Shown: piece by piece, positions 1 through 9,208 of the stretch
Layout of the letters: each line of letters starts with the position of its first letter
Position numbering within the stretch: position 1 is the first letter of the stretch
Position numbers and translations under genes: made by a program
The notes under the pieces: generated by a model
Told to the model about the DNA's origin: nothing
The model's input: only the letters and a program-made list of their open reading frames with translations
The model's database searches: none
From: an uncultured Paraprevotella sp.
Lineage (GTDB): Bacteria; Bacteroidota; Bacteroidia; Bacteroidales; Bacteroidaceae
DNA: 40,589 nt
Direction: 5' to 3'
Assembly (NCBI GenBank): GCA_947177395.1
Contig: CAMWUI010000025.1
Location: 1 to 40,589, forward strand

Positions 1-565
1 CCTCTTGGCAGTCAGACTCCGTGAGGTGGAGTTGCCGGCATACGACATGACCTATATTATTGACAGCGGTGGCTACCAGCCCAACGAAGATCACTGCCTC
101 TATATAAGAGCCAAGCTGCGCAACATCAGTCGAGAAGATGTCATTCAGTTCGCCCATGACAATGGCATACGTCGTCCGGATGCCATCATTCGTGATATTG
201 CCGGAGCATTGAAACAGTTCCGCTCTGTAGCCACAAGGAATAGTGTTTCCGAACAATGGACAGGCCGAGTTGAGGCAACGATTATCAACCACATGAAGGC
301 ATGGGGAGAATGGGAAGAAGAAAGCCGGTCTTCACTCTTGACAGTTGACGGTCATGATGTCACGGATTTCCGCATAGAACAACAGTTCAAAGGTAACTAT
401 CTCCTACGGGCAACCATTGGCGGAAAGGAATTGAGGTACATCATCCGTAAAAAAACGCCGGAGTATGACCTGTTGGCGAAGACAGGACTGGCAAACGTGA
501 CAGAGCTGATGAAGAGAGAATATGTGAGCCGCTTTCTTCTGCCTAAAACAGATGGCAATATGTAG
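1..565 (+). CDS. HipA-like kinase family protein, C-terminal fragment (5' cut by window)
   Basis: The frame is open from the left edge, so only the last ~187 codons are visible and the TTG at position 5 is not a real start. The segment PAYDMTY followed by a helical stretch ending near WGEWEEE resembles the C-terminal lobe of HipA-family Ser/Thr kinases, which act as toxins or regulators when paired with an HTH HipB-type antitoxin. About 70 residues follow the usual HipA end (from roughly SSLLTVDGHD). They could be a lineage-specific extension. The kinase catalytic core and any antitoxin gene would lie left of the window, so activity cannot be judged. No partner gene follows; the next gene is on the opposite strand. 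The family call rests on the PAYDMT motif and general resemblance only. Confidence 0.5.
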   Translation, partial: LLAVRLREVELPAYDMTYIIDSGGYQPNEDHCLYIRAKLRNISREDVIQFAHDNGIRRPDAIIRDIAGALKQFRSVATRNSVSEQWTGRVEATIINHMKAWGEWEEESRSSLLTVDGHDVTDFRIEQQFKGNYLLRATIGGKELRYIIRKKTPEYDLLAKTGLANVTELMKREYVSRFLLPKTDGNM

Positions 566-634
566 CGAGATAGAAATACAATTTCAAAAAAGATAAGTAA
601 TAAAACGGCTGCCTAAATCCTCGGTTTTCTATAT

Positions 635-672
635 AAAAACAGAGACTGCCTAACTTTTGTTAGACAGTCTCT
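635..672 (-). terminator. Intrinsic terminator of the GGGtGRT operon
   Basis: A 14-bp near-perfect stem (arms 641-654 and 659-672, one mismatch) with a TTTT loop is followed on the minus strand by a T-run at 636-640. It lies about 40 bases past the stop of the minus-strand gene at 711. Confidence 0.75.
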
Positions 673-710
673 CCAATAAAAATGTACGGACTCTTATTCA
701 ATAAGAACCG

Positions 711-1721
711 TTACTTACTCAAAGCCAATGCCACGTTAACGGCGCAAGCCACCGTACAACCTACCATCGGGTTGTTGCCGATGCCGAGGAAGCCCATCAT
801 TTCCACGTGAGCGGGAACTGATGAAGAACCTGCGAACTGGGCATCCGAATGCATACGGCCCAAGGTATCCGTCATACCATAGGAAGCGGGACCGGCAGCC
901 ATGTTGTCCGGATGCAAAGTACGGCCTGTACCGCCACCGGAAGCTACCGAGAAGTAGGGCTTGCCGGCGAGCACACGCTCTTTCTTGTATGTACCTGCAA
1001 CAGGATGCTGGAAACGGGTCGGGTTCGTAGAGTTACCGGTGATGGAAACGTCTACATTCTCATGCCACAGGATAGCCACGCCTTCGCGAACATCGTCCGC
1101 GCCGTAGCAGTTCACCTTTGCGCGGGGACCGTCAGAGTAGGCGATACGCTTAACCTCTTTCAGTTCACCCGTGTAGTAATCAAACTGCGTCTGAACATAA
1201 GTAAAGCCGTTGATACGTGAAATAATCATGGCAGCGTCCTTGCCCAAACCGTTCAGGATGCAACGCAAGGGGTTCTTACGAACCTTGTTTGCCATCTCGG
1301 CAATCTTGATAGCGCCTTCGGCAGCTGCAAATGACTCATGACCTGCGAGGAATGCAAAGCACTGGGTTTCTTCGCGGAGCAGACGTGCAGCCAGATTACC
1401 GTGACCGATGCCGACCTTACGGTCGTCGGCTACAGAACCGGGAATGCAGAAGGCCTGCAAACCGATACCGATGGCTTCAGCCGCATCAGCCGCATTCTTG
1501 CAGCCTTTCTTCAATGCGATGGCAGAACCTACCACGTAAGCCCATTTTGCGTTCTCGAAACAAATCATCTGTGTTTCTTCGCATGTCTTGTAAGGATCCA
1601 AACCAGCCTTTTCACAGATTTCGTTAGCCTCTTCGATAGATGAGATACCGTTTTCATTCAAAGCAGCGAGAATCTGCTTGATACGACGGTCCTGGCTTTC
1701 AAATTTTACTTCTCTAATCAT
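711..1721 (-). CDS. GGGtGRT protein (conserved, function unknown)
   Basis: This 336-residue protein contains the signature SVASGGGTGRTLHPDN near residue 260, which gives the family its name in protein databases. It also has several conserved Gly/Cys stretches (KKGCKNAADA, GNNPMVGCTVACAV at the C terminus) and no signal peptide, so it is presumably cytoplasmic. It lies 17 bases downstream of a NifU-like scaffold gene on the same strand, and the two should be co-transcribed from the promoter at 2515-2545. The conserved cysteines and the pairing suggest a role with an Fe-S or other metal cofactor; that is inference, because to my knowledge the family has no assigned reaction. The start ATG at 1719-1721 is the only one that gives the full conserved N terminus. 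Confidence 0.9.
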   Translation of the reverse strand: MIREVKFESQDRRIKQILAALNENGISSIEEANEICEKAGLDPYKTCEETQMICFENAKWAYVVGSAIALKKGCKNAADAAEAIGIGLQAFCIPGSVADDRKVGIGHGNLAARLLREETQCFAFLAGHESFAAAEGAIKIAEMANKVRKNPLRCILNGLGKDAAMIISRINGFTYVQTQFDYYTGELKEVKRIAYSDGPRAKVNCYGADDVREGVAILWHENVDVSITGNSTNPTRFQHPVAGTYKKERVLAGKPYFSVASGGGTGRTLHPDNMAAGPASYGMTDTLGRMHSDAQFAGSSSVPAHVEMMGFLGIGNNPMVGCTVACAVNVALALSK

Positions 1722-1738
1722 TGTATGGGTCCTCCTTC

Positions 1739-2440
1739 TTATTCTTTACGTGGGTCAATAGATTTAACAATTCCCTGTTCAGGTTTCGTACGGCCGTACG
1801 TGCCGGTCACACTCTTCAGTGCCTCGTCGGCGGGAACACCCTTCTTGATGGCATCCATAAACTTACCCATGTGAACGAACTCATAACCGCAAACCTGGTC
1901 GTCCTTGTCGAGGAACATCTTGGTGATATAGCCCTCTGTCAGCTGCAGATAACGCGTACCTTTCACTTTCGTGCCGTAGAGCGTACCCATCTGGCTGATG
2001 AGCCCCTTGCCAAGGTCTTCCAGACCTGCACCGATAATCAAACCGCCTTCCGAGAAAGCAGACTGCGTGCGGCCGTACACGATCTGAAGGAACAATTCAC
2101 GCATGGCAGTGTTGATGGCATCGCAAACCAAGTCGGTATTCAGAGCTTCGAGAATGGTCTTGCCCGGCAGGATTTCAGAAGCCATAGCAGCCGAATGAGT
2201 CATACCGGAACAACCGATAGTCTCAACCAGACACTCCTCGATCACGCCTTCCTTTACGTTCAGAGTCAACTTGCAGGCACCCTGCTGGGGAGCACACCAT
2301 CCGATACCGTGAGTTAAACCTGAGATGTCTTTGATCTCCTTTGCCTGTACCCACTTACCTTCTTCCGGTATCGGGGCGGGTCCGTGGTTAGGACCTTTGG
2401 CAACACAACACATGTTTTCTACTTCGTGTGAATAAACCAT
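1739..2440 (-). CDS. NifU/IscU-like iron-sulfur cluster assembly scaffold protein
   Basis: This 233-residue protein has an IscU/NifU-N-like core. Candidate ligand cysteines are visible in GWCAPQQGACKL and in ETIGCSGMTHSAA, the latter resembling the GC-G-----S motif of scaffold proteins. A segment around AFSEGGLIIGAGLEDLGKG lies between the scaffold-like part and the C-terminal ~90 residues, so the protein is longer than classical IscU (~130 residues). It is the first gene of a two-gene operon with the GGGtGRT protein. Its stand-alone pairing, with no cysteine desulfurase or IscA neighbour, argues for a dedicated client rather than general cluster biogenesis. The family call is good; the specific role is unknown. 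Confidence 0.85.
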   Translation of the reverse strand: MVYSHEVENMCCVAKGPNHGPAPIPEEGKWVQAKEIKDISGLTHGIGWCAPQQGACKLTLNVKEGVIEECLVETIGCSGMTHSAAMASEILPGKTILEALNTDLVCDAINTAMRELFLQIVYGRTQSAFSEGGLIIGAGLEDLGKGLISQMGTLYGTKVKGTRYLQLTEGYITKMFLDKDDQVCGYEFVHMGKFMDAIKKGVPADEALKSVTGTYGRTKPEQGIVKSIDPRKE

Positions 2441-2514
2441 AATTCTACAAATTTATTATAGGTAATGATAAATGATATTGCATTAATATCCTTGTTTCAT
2501 GCCGTTAAGCGGTA

Positions 2515-2545
2515 CAAAAATAACTATTTTTTAGTAGACAGACAA
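2515..2545 (-). promoter_or_regulatory. Bacteroides-type promoter of the NifU-like/GGGtGRT operon
   Basis: On the minus strand, TTG (2543-2545) is followed after exactly 20 bases by TATTTTTG (2515-2522). This matches the Bacteroides -33/-7 arrangement. It predicts a 5' leader of about 70 bases before the ATG at 2440. Confidence 0.7.
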
Positions 2546-2651
2546 TCCGGCGGCGTACTTTTTTAATGGGAGAATACACATTTTTGATGACGGATATTTG
2601 CCCTATGCGTAAAAGTGGCCGGGCTTTCGCCGAACAACACCCGCAGCCGCT

Positions 2652-4184
2652 CTATTTCTTTACGGAAAAGCGCCCCTTCAACCGCCCCAGGAAGTCCGAT
2701 ATGAATGTGGATTCGTGCTGCAACATGCGCACGGACATCATCGTGGATATCGCCACCACCGGCAATCCGGCCACATACTTCAACCATTCCACCGGCTGAA
2801 GGGCCATAATTACGACTGCCATCAAGCACAGCCCCTGCACAAAGGCGTGACGCAGCGGGAGAGACGAGAACCGAAAGCCATAGCGCCATTTATAGACAAA
2901 AGCCAATATCAACAGTTCCAGCAGGTTGGCCAGAGACAGGGCCACGCCGGTTCCGGTCAGTCCCCATGTCAGATAAAGCACGACCACCAACGGAAGAACA
3001 ATTAGAGCGAAAGCCACCTCCATGCACATGAACAAAACGGAATCCCCTTTTGCCAAAGGGATGTAAGCCAACGGCAGACTCAAAGCCTTGAAGAAGGTAT
3101 AAAACGCCGCGCAAACGGCCATACCGTGAACCGGCAGGAACTGACCGGTAGAAAGAGTAAGAATGACAAACGGCATCAGGAGCACCAGAAGGGAGAGACA
3201 GGGGGCTATCACCAGTACGCAGACATTCATCTGTTTGTTGATTAACACATTCATCCGCCCGCAATCTGCATGAACGGAAGACAGACGGGGAAAAAAATCC
3301 GTATCGATGACGGCGAAAGCCATACCCGCATACGTAATCATCAAAGCATACCCCCACTGATAAAGAGCAACCTCGGCGAACGAATCCATCTTCAACAGAA
3401 ACGACGGCACGATGACACCCACAGCCGAATTGGCAATGGAGGCCAACACGAACGGTATGCCCAGACGAACCATCGAGGCCCCGTCACGCAGGATGTCATG
3501 CGAGAACAGCCGGACACGCCAAGGAACGATACGCACGGAATGGTAGAGATTGATGACCATGAGAGCCAGCGCGCTCAGATTGAGCGCGGCCAGGATTCCC
3601 CGCGTCCCATACAACGCATAGAGGGGAACCGTGAAAGCCAGTGTGGAGATTCCTCCCAGAAGATTGACTACCGCCAAGTTCTTCAGCCGACGCAACGCTT
3701 TCATCACCGACACCTCGCCGGACGTGACCGCCAGTGCGACCACCATCGGCGCAAGGCCGCAAATCATGGGAATGCGCGACATGTCCTTGTCAAAGGCATA
3801 ATAACTGATGAGCGGAGAACATACCAGGCAAAGCACCGCCCCGAATATGGCCGTCCACAGACTCCAGGTGCGCACGACTCCCACATATCCGGCCACCTCC
3901 TCCGCCGTGCCCCGTTCGTATATCTCCGAGAGGTTGCGCACGGCGCTGAACGGCAGGCCGAGATTGGACGTATAAGAAATGAAGGTGGATATGTTCATCA
4001 GCATGGAAGACAATCCCCAGCCGGCCGCTCCCAGAATGCTCGTTGTACACTTATTGCGGACAAGAGACATGAACAACGTGAACATCTGCACGCCGCCAAA
4101 CACACCCAGATATTTCAGAAGATGATCGTATGTAACGTCCTCGTCATGCGGAGGACGCACAGATACCGGTTGGTTGTCTGCCAT
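2652..4184 (-). CDS. Wzx/MATE-like oligosaccharide flippase (lipopolysaccharide biosynthesis protein)
   Basis: This 510-residue polytopic protein has roughly a dozen hydrophobic segments and short polar loops. Length and layout suit the polysaccharide-exporter branch of the MOP superfamily, which flips undecaprenyl-linked oligosaccharides across the inner membrane. The frame is open upstream to 4871, but that part lies antisense to a glycosyltransferase gene. The ATG at 4182-4184 (MADNQPVSV) is preferred because a divergent promoter, -7 box TATATTTG on the minus strand at 4208-4215, lies just upstream. The gene stands next to glycosyltransferases and nucleotide-sugar genes, consistent with export of a surface or protein-linked glycan. 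No polymerase (Wzy) is visible here. Confidence 0.85.
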   Translation of the reverse strand: MADNQPVSVRPPHDEDVTYDHLLKYLGVFGGVQMFTLFMSLVRNKCTTSILGAAGWGLSSMLMNISTFISYTSNLGLPFSAVRNLSEIYERGTAEEVAGYVGVVRTWSLWTAIFGAVLCLVCSPLISYYAFDKDMSRIPMICGLAPMVVALAVTSGEVSVMKALRRLKNLAVVNLLGGISTLAFTVPLYALYGTRGILAALNLSALALMVINLYHSVRIVPWRVRLFSHDILRDGASMVRLGIPFVLASIANSAVGVIVPSFLLKMDSFAEVALYQWGYALMITYAGMAFAVIDTDFFPRLSSVHADCGRMNVLINKQMNVCVLVIAPCLSLLVLLMPFVILTLSTGQFLPVHGMAVCAAFYTFFKALSLPLAYIPLAKGDSVLFMCMEVAFALIVLPLVVVLYLTWGLTGTGVALSLANLLELLILAFVYKWRYGFRFSSLPLRHAFVQGLCLMAVVIMALQPVEWLKYVAGLPVVAISTMMSVRMLQHESTFISDFLGRLKGRFSVKK

Positions 4185-4207
4185 CAGAATAGTGCGTTTT
4201 ATTCGGA

Positions 4208-4245
4208 CAAATATACTACTTTTTGCCCGAATAACCGTATCTTTG
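4208..4245. promoter_or_regulatory. Divergent promoter region between flippase and glycosyltransferase
   Basis: The 72-base gap between the two starts carries two -7 boxes: TATATTTG on the minus strand (4208-4215) and TATCTTTG on the plus strand (4238-4245). No clear -33 element at the expected spacing is visible for either, so the call rests on the -7 boxes. Confidence 0.5.
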
Positions 4246-4256
4246 CAAGAAAAGAT

Positions 4257-5378
4257 ATGAAAATACTCCTGCTGGGCGACTATAGCAATGTGCACTGGAC
4301 GCTGGGCGAAGGCTTGCGCCGTCTCGGACATACGGTAACCGTGGTGTCCGACGGAGACGGATGGAAGAATTATCGCCGGGACATAGACCTGCGCCGCCGT
4401 TCGCTGAGCCGTACGGACAGCCTGCGCTACCTGTTCGACGTGTGCCGTCTGATGCCCCGTCTGACGGGCTACGATGTGGTGCAGCTCATCAACCCCGTGT
4501 TTCTTGACCTGCGCGGCAGCCGCATGATGCCGTTCTACCGGTTTGTGCGCCGCCACAACCGCAGTCTTTTCATGGGAGCTTTCGGCATGGACCATTATTG
4601 GGTGAAAGCGGGACTGGACTGCCGGACGTTCCGTTATTCCGATTTCAATCTCGGCGAACGGCAGCGGCGGGGAGGAGAGAACGAAGAGTTCATCCATGCC
4701 TGGCTCCACGGAGAGAAGGGGGAAGCGAACCGGCGGATAGCGTCCGACTGCGACGGCATCATTTCCGGTCTCTATGAATACGATGCCAGCTATCGGCCGT
4801 ATTTCCCCGACAAGTTGCGTTTTATCCCGTTCCCGATAGACCTGTCCGCCGTATCTCCGGCCAAACCTCATCCCGAAACAGGAAAACTGCGTTTCTTCAT
4901 CGGCATACAGCGTTCCCGCAATGAATACAAAGGCACGGACATCATGCTGCGGGCTTTAGAACGTATACAGGCCGCCTACCCGGAACGGTGCGAAATCATT
5001 CGGGCGGAATCGGTTCCGTTCGAGACCTACCGGCACATGATGGACACGAGCGACGTGCTGCTGGACCAGCTGTATTCCTACACTCCGGCCATGAACGCCC
5101 TGTTGGCGATGGCCAAAGGGCTCATCGTCGTGGGGGGAGGAGAGGAAGAGAACTATAACATCCTGGGAGAACAGCAGCTGCGCCCCATCGTAAACGTGCT
5201 GCCGGACGAAGATGACGTATATGCCCGTCTGGAAGAAATGGTGCACTGGCCGGCGGAGCGCGTGCGGCAGATGCAGGAAGACAGCCGGGAATACATACGC
5301 CGCCACCACGACCATGTCAAGGTGGCGCGGCAGTATGTGGATTTCTGGGAAGAGAGGCTACAGCAAAAGCAAGGCTAA
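4257..5378 (+). CDS. Glycosyltransferase, GT-B fold (GT4/GT1-like)
   Basis: This 373-residue protein starts MKILLLGDYSNVHWTLGEGL, the Rossmann-like first strand and Gly-rich loop of GT-B enzymes. A C-terminal acceptor/donor domain contains KGTDIML and, near residue 300, KGLIVVGGGEEENYNILGE, which resembles the GT4-type donor-binding region. There is no signal peptide or membrane segment, so it should act at the cytoplasmic face on a lipid-linked acceptor. The frame is open upstream to 3270, but the ATG at 4257 lies just after a plus-strand -7 box and gives the canonical N terminus. Its last 21 bases overlap the 3' end of the convergent GT2 gene. The sugar specificity cannot be read from sequence. 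Confidence 0.8.
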   Translation: MKILLLGDYSNVHWTLGEGLRRLGHTVTVVSDGDGWKNYRRDIDLRRRSLSRTDSLRYLFDVCRLMPRLTGYDVVQLINPVFLDLRGSRMMPFYRFVRRHNRSLFMGAFGMDHYWVKAGLDCRTFRYSDFNLGERQRRGGENEEFIHAWLHGEKGEANRRIASDCDGIISGLYEYDASYRPYFPDKLRFIPFPIDLSAVSPAKPHPETGKLRFFIGIQRSRNEYKGTDIMLRALERIQAAYPERCEIIRAESVPFETYRHMMDTSDVLLDQLYSYTPAMNALLAMAKGLIVVGGGEEENYNILGEQQLRPIVNVLPDEDDVYARLEEMVHWPAERVRQMQEDSREYIRRHHDHVKVARQYVDFWEERLQQKQG

Positions 5379-6302
5379 ACGCCAGGCTCCCCGTCCTCCC
5401 CAGCGGGTGTATTCATAAAGGAAACGGCCGTACAGACGGGTGCGGATATCCGCGGGAAAGCCCCGGCGGGCTCTTCGCAGACAATCGGCGGAAGCTTCTG
5501 GCGCATATTCACCCATTAGTTTAGCAGACAATATCATTTGTCTGAAATACAAGGCCGTATTATTCTTCTTTTTTTCTTCTTCCGAACCGTCGGATTCATC
5601 TGTTTCTTTCCTCACCTGCTGCATCGTCAGCATCAGTTTTTCATAACGCGCGGCGTACGTCCGACCGGTAATACTGTCGGGATGAATGTGGATGCGATGA
5701 AAAGCCTGCCTGTCATACCAGCGTATGACGGGAGACGCCAGAAGCGCCCGCACCCCCAGTTCCCAGTCCATCCAGATGGAAAGCCGCTCGTTCCACCCGC
5801 CCAGGCGGCGCAGCCAATCCGTACGGAAGAGCATGGACTGGGTGGTCAGCATGGAATTAAGAATCTGGACACTCGACTTTCCGGAGGCCGCATAGGGGCG
5901 TCGGCATATCCGTCCTCCTTTTACTTCGTTAGTAGGGAAAACTATCAGGTCGGGAGCGTCACAGCCGATGATTCTCTCCATGCATTCGATGAAGTCCGGA
6001 GAAAGTTCGTCATCCGAATCAAAGAAGTACACGTAGGAAGTAGCGCAGGCCGCCAGGCCGCAATTACGGGCGCATGCCGCTCCCGGCCTTGTTTCCGACA
6101 AGATATCTATGTGAAAATCATCCGCCGCGTATTTCCTGCGGAAAGCCTCGCACAAAGCCGGCGAACCGTCGGTAGAGCCGTTGTCCACCAGTATAAGACG
6201 CAACGGACGCCATGTCTGTGCCGCCACGGAATCCAGGGTGCGACCTATCAGTCTTTCCCGGTTGTACACCGGTATGACAAGAGTGATATTACCTGTTTTC
6301 AT
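5358..6302 (-). CDS. Glycosyltransferase family 2
   Basis: This 314-residue GT-A enzyme begins with ITLVIPVYNRERLIGRTLDS. It has DNGSTDGS near residue 40 and a metal/nucleotide-binding FFDSDDELSP near residue 95, a DxD-like acidic motif. It is the last gene of the minus-strand glycan operon. Its start overlaps the end of the upstream GT2 gene by 14 bases, suggesting translational coupling, and its 3' end overlaps the convergent GT-B gene by 21 bases. It should add one sugar to the lipid-linked glycan. Donor and acceptor are unknown. Confidence 0.85.
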   Translation of the reverse strand: MKTGNITLVIPVYNRERLIGRTLDSVAAQTWRPLRLILVDNGSTDGSPALCEAFRRKYAADDFHIDILSETRPGAACARNCGLAACATSYVYFFDSDDELSPDFIECMERIIGCDAPDLIVFPTNEVKGGRICRRPYAASGKSSVQILNSMLTTQSMLFRTDWLRRLGGWNERLSIWMDWELGVRALLASPVIRWYDRQAFHRIHIHPDSITGRTYAARYEKLMLTMQQVRKETDESDGSEEEKKKNNTALYFRQMILSAKLMGEYAPEASADCLRRARRGFPADIRTRLYGRFLYEYTRWGGRGAWRLALLLL

Positions 6303-7110
6303 CTGCTTTTCGAATATACCGGATTCCCTGCATCATGTGGTACCACAACAGAAACGGATTGCAACCTTTGCGCACCCCCCAGGACAATGCCTCCCGCACA
6401 CAACGCCAACGGGCCTCCCAAAGTCCTAAACGGCGGTAAAAGACCGCTCCCTTGGCACGCTGCACTCCCGCATCATGAGGAAACCGCCCTCCGGTACATA
6501 CCGCGTCGGTCCGCGCGATGTAGCAGGGGAAATAACAAACCTTCATGCCCAGCGCCACGGCATCCGCCAGCAGTACCTCTTCTTCACCGGCAGTCAGACA
6601 GGCGGCTCCCAATCCCAGATGGGGATTGAAACGCAGGCCGCGACGCCAGGCTTCCCGCCTCAGCACCAGTTCCACGGAAGAGGGATAGACGCAGCGTGCG
6701 TCATCCGGACGGAACACATAGCTCTGCGAAGCATAGTTTTTCAGCCAGTGCCCGTCATAGGATTTAACCTGAAACTGGGCGATATCCACGTCCGGATGCT
6801 CCTCGAACGTATGCAGGATCTTGTCGAATGCGTCATCGCAATAGCGCATGTCATCATCGGCAATCAGACATAAATCGCCCTGCGCATGCTCCAGGGCATT
6901 GTTGCGGTTGAGAGACAAACCGCGGCCGGGCAACGGACAGATTGTCACATCCGTCCGCGACTGCAGAACAGCCGGCAGCATATCCAGTACGGAAAAGTCC
7001 GTGTATTGCCACGAGACCACGTATTCCACATCGTCGCGGAACGCCGGAAGCATATCCGGCACCCGCCGGATGCGTTCGTCCATCGTACATATCAACACGC
7101 TCAGCTTCAT
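6289..7110 (-). CDS. Glycosyltransferase family 2-like protein
   Basis: This 273-residue protein starts MKLSVLICTMDERIRRVPDML. GRGLSLNRNNALEHAQGD near residue 85 and LIADDDMRY near residue 105 are the donor-binding region and the DxD-type metal site of GT-A enzymes. The N-terminal strand (VLICTMDERI in place of the usual VVIPTYN) is atypical, so it belongs to a divergent GT2 branch. It starts 3 bases after the stop of the aminotransferase gene and overlaps the next GT2 by 14 bases, so it is tightly embedded in the operon. Confidence 0.8.
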   Translation of the reverse strand: MKLSVLICTMDERIRRVPDMLPAFRDDVEYVVSWQYTDFSVLDMLPAVLQSRTDVTICPLPGRGLSLNRNNALEHAQGDLCLIADDDMRYCDDAFDKILHTFEEHPDVDIAQFQVKSYDGHWLKNYASQSYVFRPDDARCVYPSSVELVLRREAWRRGLRFNPHLGLGAACLTAGEEEVLLADAVALGMKVCYFPCYIARTDAVCTGGRFPHDAGVQRAKGAVFYRRLGLWEARWRCVREALSWGVRKGCNPFLLWYHMMQGIRYIRKADENR

Positions 7111-7113
7111 GCT

Positions 7114-8226
7114 TCAGGGAACTTTAAAACTGTTGACAGCCCGTGCCACCCGAAGCGCCTCCTCGTCTGTCATCACGGCACTGACAGGCAAACTGAGAAT
7201 CTCACGGTGAATCTGCTCCGTAAGGGGATAGTTCCGATGATTCCACTCCGGATACGCCTCCTGCTTATGAGGCGGGACAGGGTAGTGTATCAATGTGCCT
7301 ATACCTTCCTGCCGCAGATGCTGCTGCAAGGCATCCCGATGGGGACAACGCACGGCAAACACATAAAAGACATGGGCGTCCCAGTCACCCACAACCGGCA
7401 GTGCAACATCCGGATGAGACATCTCCCGAAGATACAACCGTGCCAGTTGCCGGCGGCGCTCGTTGTCCTCGTCCAGTCTGGGCAGTTTCACTCGCAAGGC
7501 GGCCGCCTGCATCTCGTCGATACGGCTGTTCAGCCCCTTATAACAGTTTACATATTTCACATAAGAGCCGTAATTGCCCAAGGCACGTACCATCTGCGCC
7601 AACTCCTCGTCATCCGTCGTCACGGCACCGGCATCGCCCAGCGCTCCCAGGTTCTTACCGGGATAAAAACTGAAAGCCGCCGCATCGCCCAGATGCCCCG
7701 TACGCTTCCCGCGATACAATCCTCCGTGGGCCTGTGCCGCATCTTCCACGACTTTCAATCCCCGGCTGGCAGCCAGTTGCCTTATCGGTTCCATGTCACA
7801 GACAGCCCCGTACAAATGGACAGCCACGATGGCCTTCGTCCGGGGAGTAATCAGGGCGGAAGCCTGCCGGACATCTATCAGGCCGTTCTCCGGCAGAGGC
7901 TCGCACGGCACGGGAGTCAGTCCGGCTTCGTTGACAGCCAGGAATGTGGCAATAAACGTGTTGGCCGGCACAATGACCTCATCGCCCGGCTGCCATCCGC
8001 ACAAACGGCAATAAGCTCTGAATATCAAAGTAAGGGCTTCCAGCCCGTTCCCGACACACACGGCACACCGCGTCCCGCAATAGGAAGCGAATTCGCGTTC
8101 AAAGGCGGCTGTCTCCTCTCCACGCAGATACCAGCCGGAACGTACCACACGGGCAATCGCTTCCGTCAACTGCGGTTCGTAACTGGCATTGACACGCTGT
8201 AAATCCAAAAACTTAATCTCTTCCAT
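7114..8226 (-). CDS. DegT/DnrJ/EryC1/StrS-family sugar aminotransferase (FdtB/QdtB-like)
   Basis: This 370-residue PLP enzyme has N-terminal [11 protein letters not shown], the [13 protein letters not shown] strand and ahead of it GNGLEALTL, a [11 protein letters not shown] Asp contact and the PLP lysine in [16 protein letters not shown]. The tail includes [13 protein letters not shown], as in VioA/FdtB-type transaminases. With the FdtA-type isomerase two genes upstream, it is best read as converting a dTDP-3-keto-6-deoxyhexose to the 3-amino sugar (Fuc3N or Qui3N; the C4 configuration is not decidable here). Its start overlaps the upstream acyltransferase gene by 14 bases. General 3- or 4-amination of other keto sugars is the alternative. 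Confidence 0.85.
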   Translation of the reverse strand: MEEIKFLDLQRVNASYEPQLTEAIARVVRSGWYLRGEETAAFEREFASYCGTRCAVCVGNGLEALTLIFRAYCRLCGWQPGDEVIVPANTFIATFLAVNEAGLTPVPCEPLPENGLIDVRQASALITPRTKAIVAVHLYGAVCDMEPIRQLAASRGLKVVEDAAQAHGGLYRGKRTGHLGDAAAFSFYPGKNLGALGDAGAVTTDDEELAQMVRALGNYGSYVKYVNCYKGLNSRIDEMQAAALRVKLPRLDEDNERRRQLARLYLREMSHPDVALPVVGDWDAHVFYVFAVRCPHRDALQQHLRQEGIGTLIHYPVPPHKQEAYPEWNHRNYPLTEQIHREILSLPVSAVMTDEEALRVARAVNSFKVP

Positions 8227-9208
8227 TATCGTATTCGTTCAATAAAGCAGCCAGGTGCCCGTTTGCAAAATCAATCTCATAAGTATCATAACACACGCCG
8301 CGCCCGCCGAATCCTTCTTTCTGAAACACCAGTCCCTCATTAAGCCAGCGCCCGCCGTCTTCCGTGGAGACCCCGAAATCCAGATAGGCCGCCTGGGAAA
8401 AACGCTCGGTAATCAGGTGATGAAAGAGCAGGTCCAGCGCTCCGCAGGCACGCCCCTCCTCATTGGCCGCGATGTATTGTATGTGCACGACGGCCGGAGT
8501 GACGAACACGACACACCCGCCGGCCATACAGTCGTCCCGCCGCACGGTGAACAGCCTGATTTGTTCGGGAAACCGTCCGCGCAGCAATTCCATTTCTTCC
8601 ACCGTATGCACCGGCTTTATCTGATGGCGACAGGCCAGCACTTCTTCCAGGATATTCCAGAAGCGGACGAGACTTTCTCCATTCCGGTCCTCCACTACCT
8701 GCCATCCGCCCCGCATGGCCTTCTTCACGCCTCTCATGCGCAGCGTGCGCAACGGCAAAGGCTCACGCAAGGGAAGGGTAGAGGAGAGCGCCCGCGCTTT
8801 CAGCACGGCTCCGCTGCGAAACAGAACATACAGCATCTCTTCCGATGGATAGGAACTATATATATAAGGTATAGGTTTGTACACCATGCGGCTTGCCTGC
8901 AAATGACCGATGTACCATTTCACCATGCCGCACCACGCCTCCAACGTCTGCCTCACTGTGACAGAACGACTGAGAATCAGCCCGCCGTACGTCAAGCCTC
9001 CATGCGAGCAAACCGTCCTTCCGTCCCGGTGGGCCGGAAGCGCCGCCAGCAGCCGGTCGCCTTCGTAAGCCATAAGGGAACAGTCCTCGAACCGGTCGGC
9101 ATGGTAATCCATGAAATTCCGGTTCCACAGGAAATAGCCGTTCTTCGCTTCCTCCACCAGCCGGTTCCAGTCCTCGGCGCAAGATGCCTGATAAGGAACA
9201 ATCCTCAT
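8213..9208 (-). CDS. FemAB/GNAT-type acyltransferase of the amino-sugar operon
   Basis: This 331-residue protein has a FemAB-like double-GNAT layout. An N-terminal domain ([20 protein letters not shown], then FMDYHADRF, residues ~1-150) is followed by a C-terminal GNAT-like domain (~160-320) with [16 protein letters not shown] and, near residue 260, [17 protein letters not shown] and [19 protein letters not shown]. It sits between FdtA- and FdtB-like genes, overlapping them by 4 and 14 bases, so acylation of the new 3-amino group is the simplest role. Canonical N-acetyltransferases of this pathway (FdtC, QdtC) are hexapeptide left-handed beta-helix proteins, and no such gene is present. A peptidyl or amino-acid acyl donor remains possible. 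Confidence 0.7.
   Translation of the reverse strand: MRIVPYQASCAEDWNRLVEEAKNGYFLWNRNFMDYHADRFEDCSLMAYEGDRLLAALPAHRDGRTVCSHGGLTYGGLILSRSVTVRQTLEAWCGMVKWYIGHLQASRMVYKPIPYIYSSYPSEEMLYVLFRSGAVLKARALSSTLPLREPLPLRTLRMRGVKKAMRGGWQVVEDRNGESLVRFWNILEEVLACRHQIKPVHTVEEMELLRGRFPEQIRLFTVRRDDCMAGGCVVFVTPAVVHIQYIAANEEGRACGALDLLFHHLITERFSQAAYLDFGVSTEDGGRWLNEGLVFQKEGFGGRGVCYDTYEIDFANGHLAALLNEYDNGRD

Noticed and set aside
3270-4256. N-terminal extension of the glycosyltransferase frame
   Set aside because: It is antisense to the flippase and shows no domain; the GT-B fold starts at the ATG at 4257, just behind a -7 box.
4185-4871. N-terminal extension of the flippase frame
   Set aside because: It is antisense to a clear glycosyltransferase gene and upstream of a divergent promoter; the flippase fold starts at 4184.
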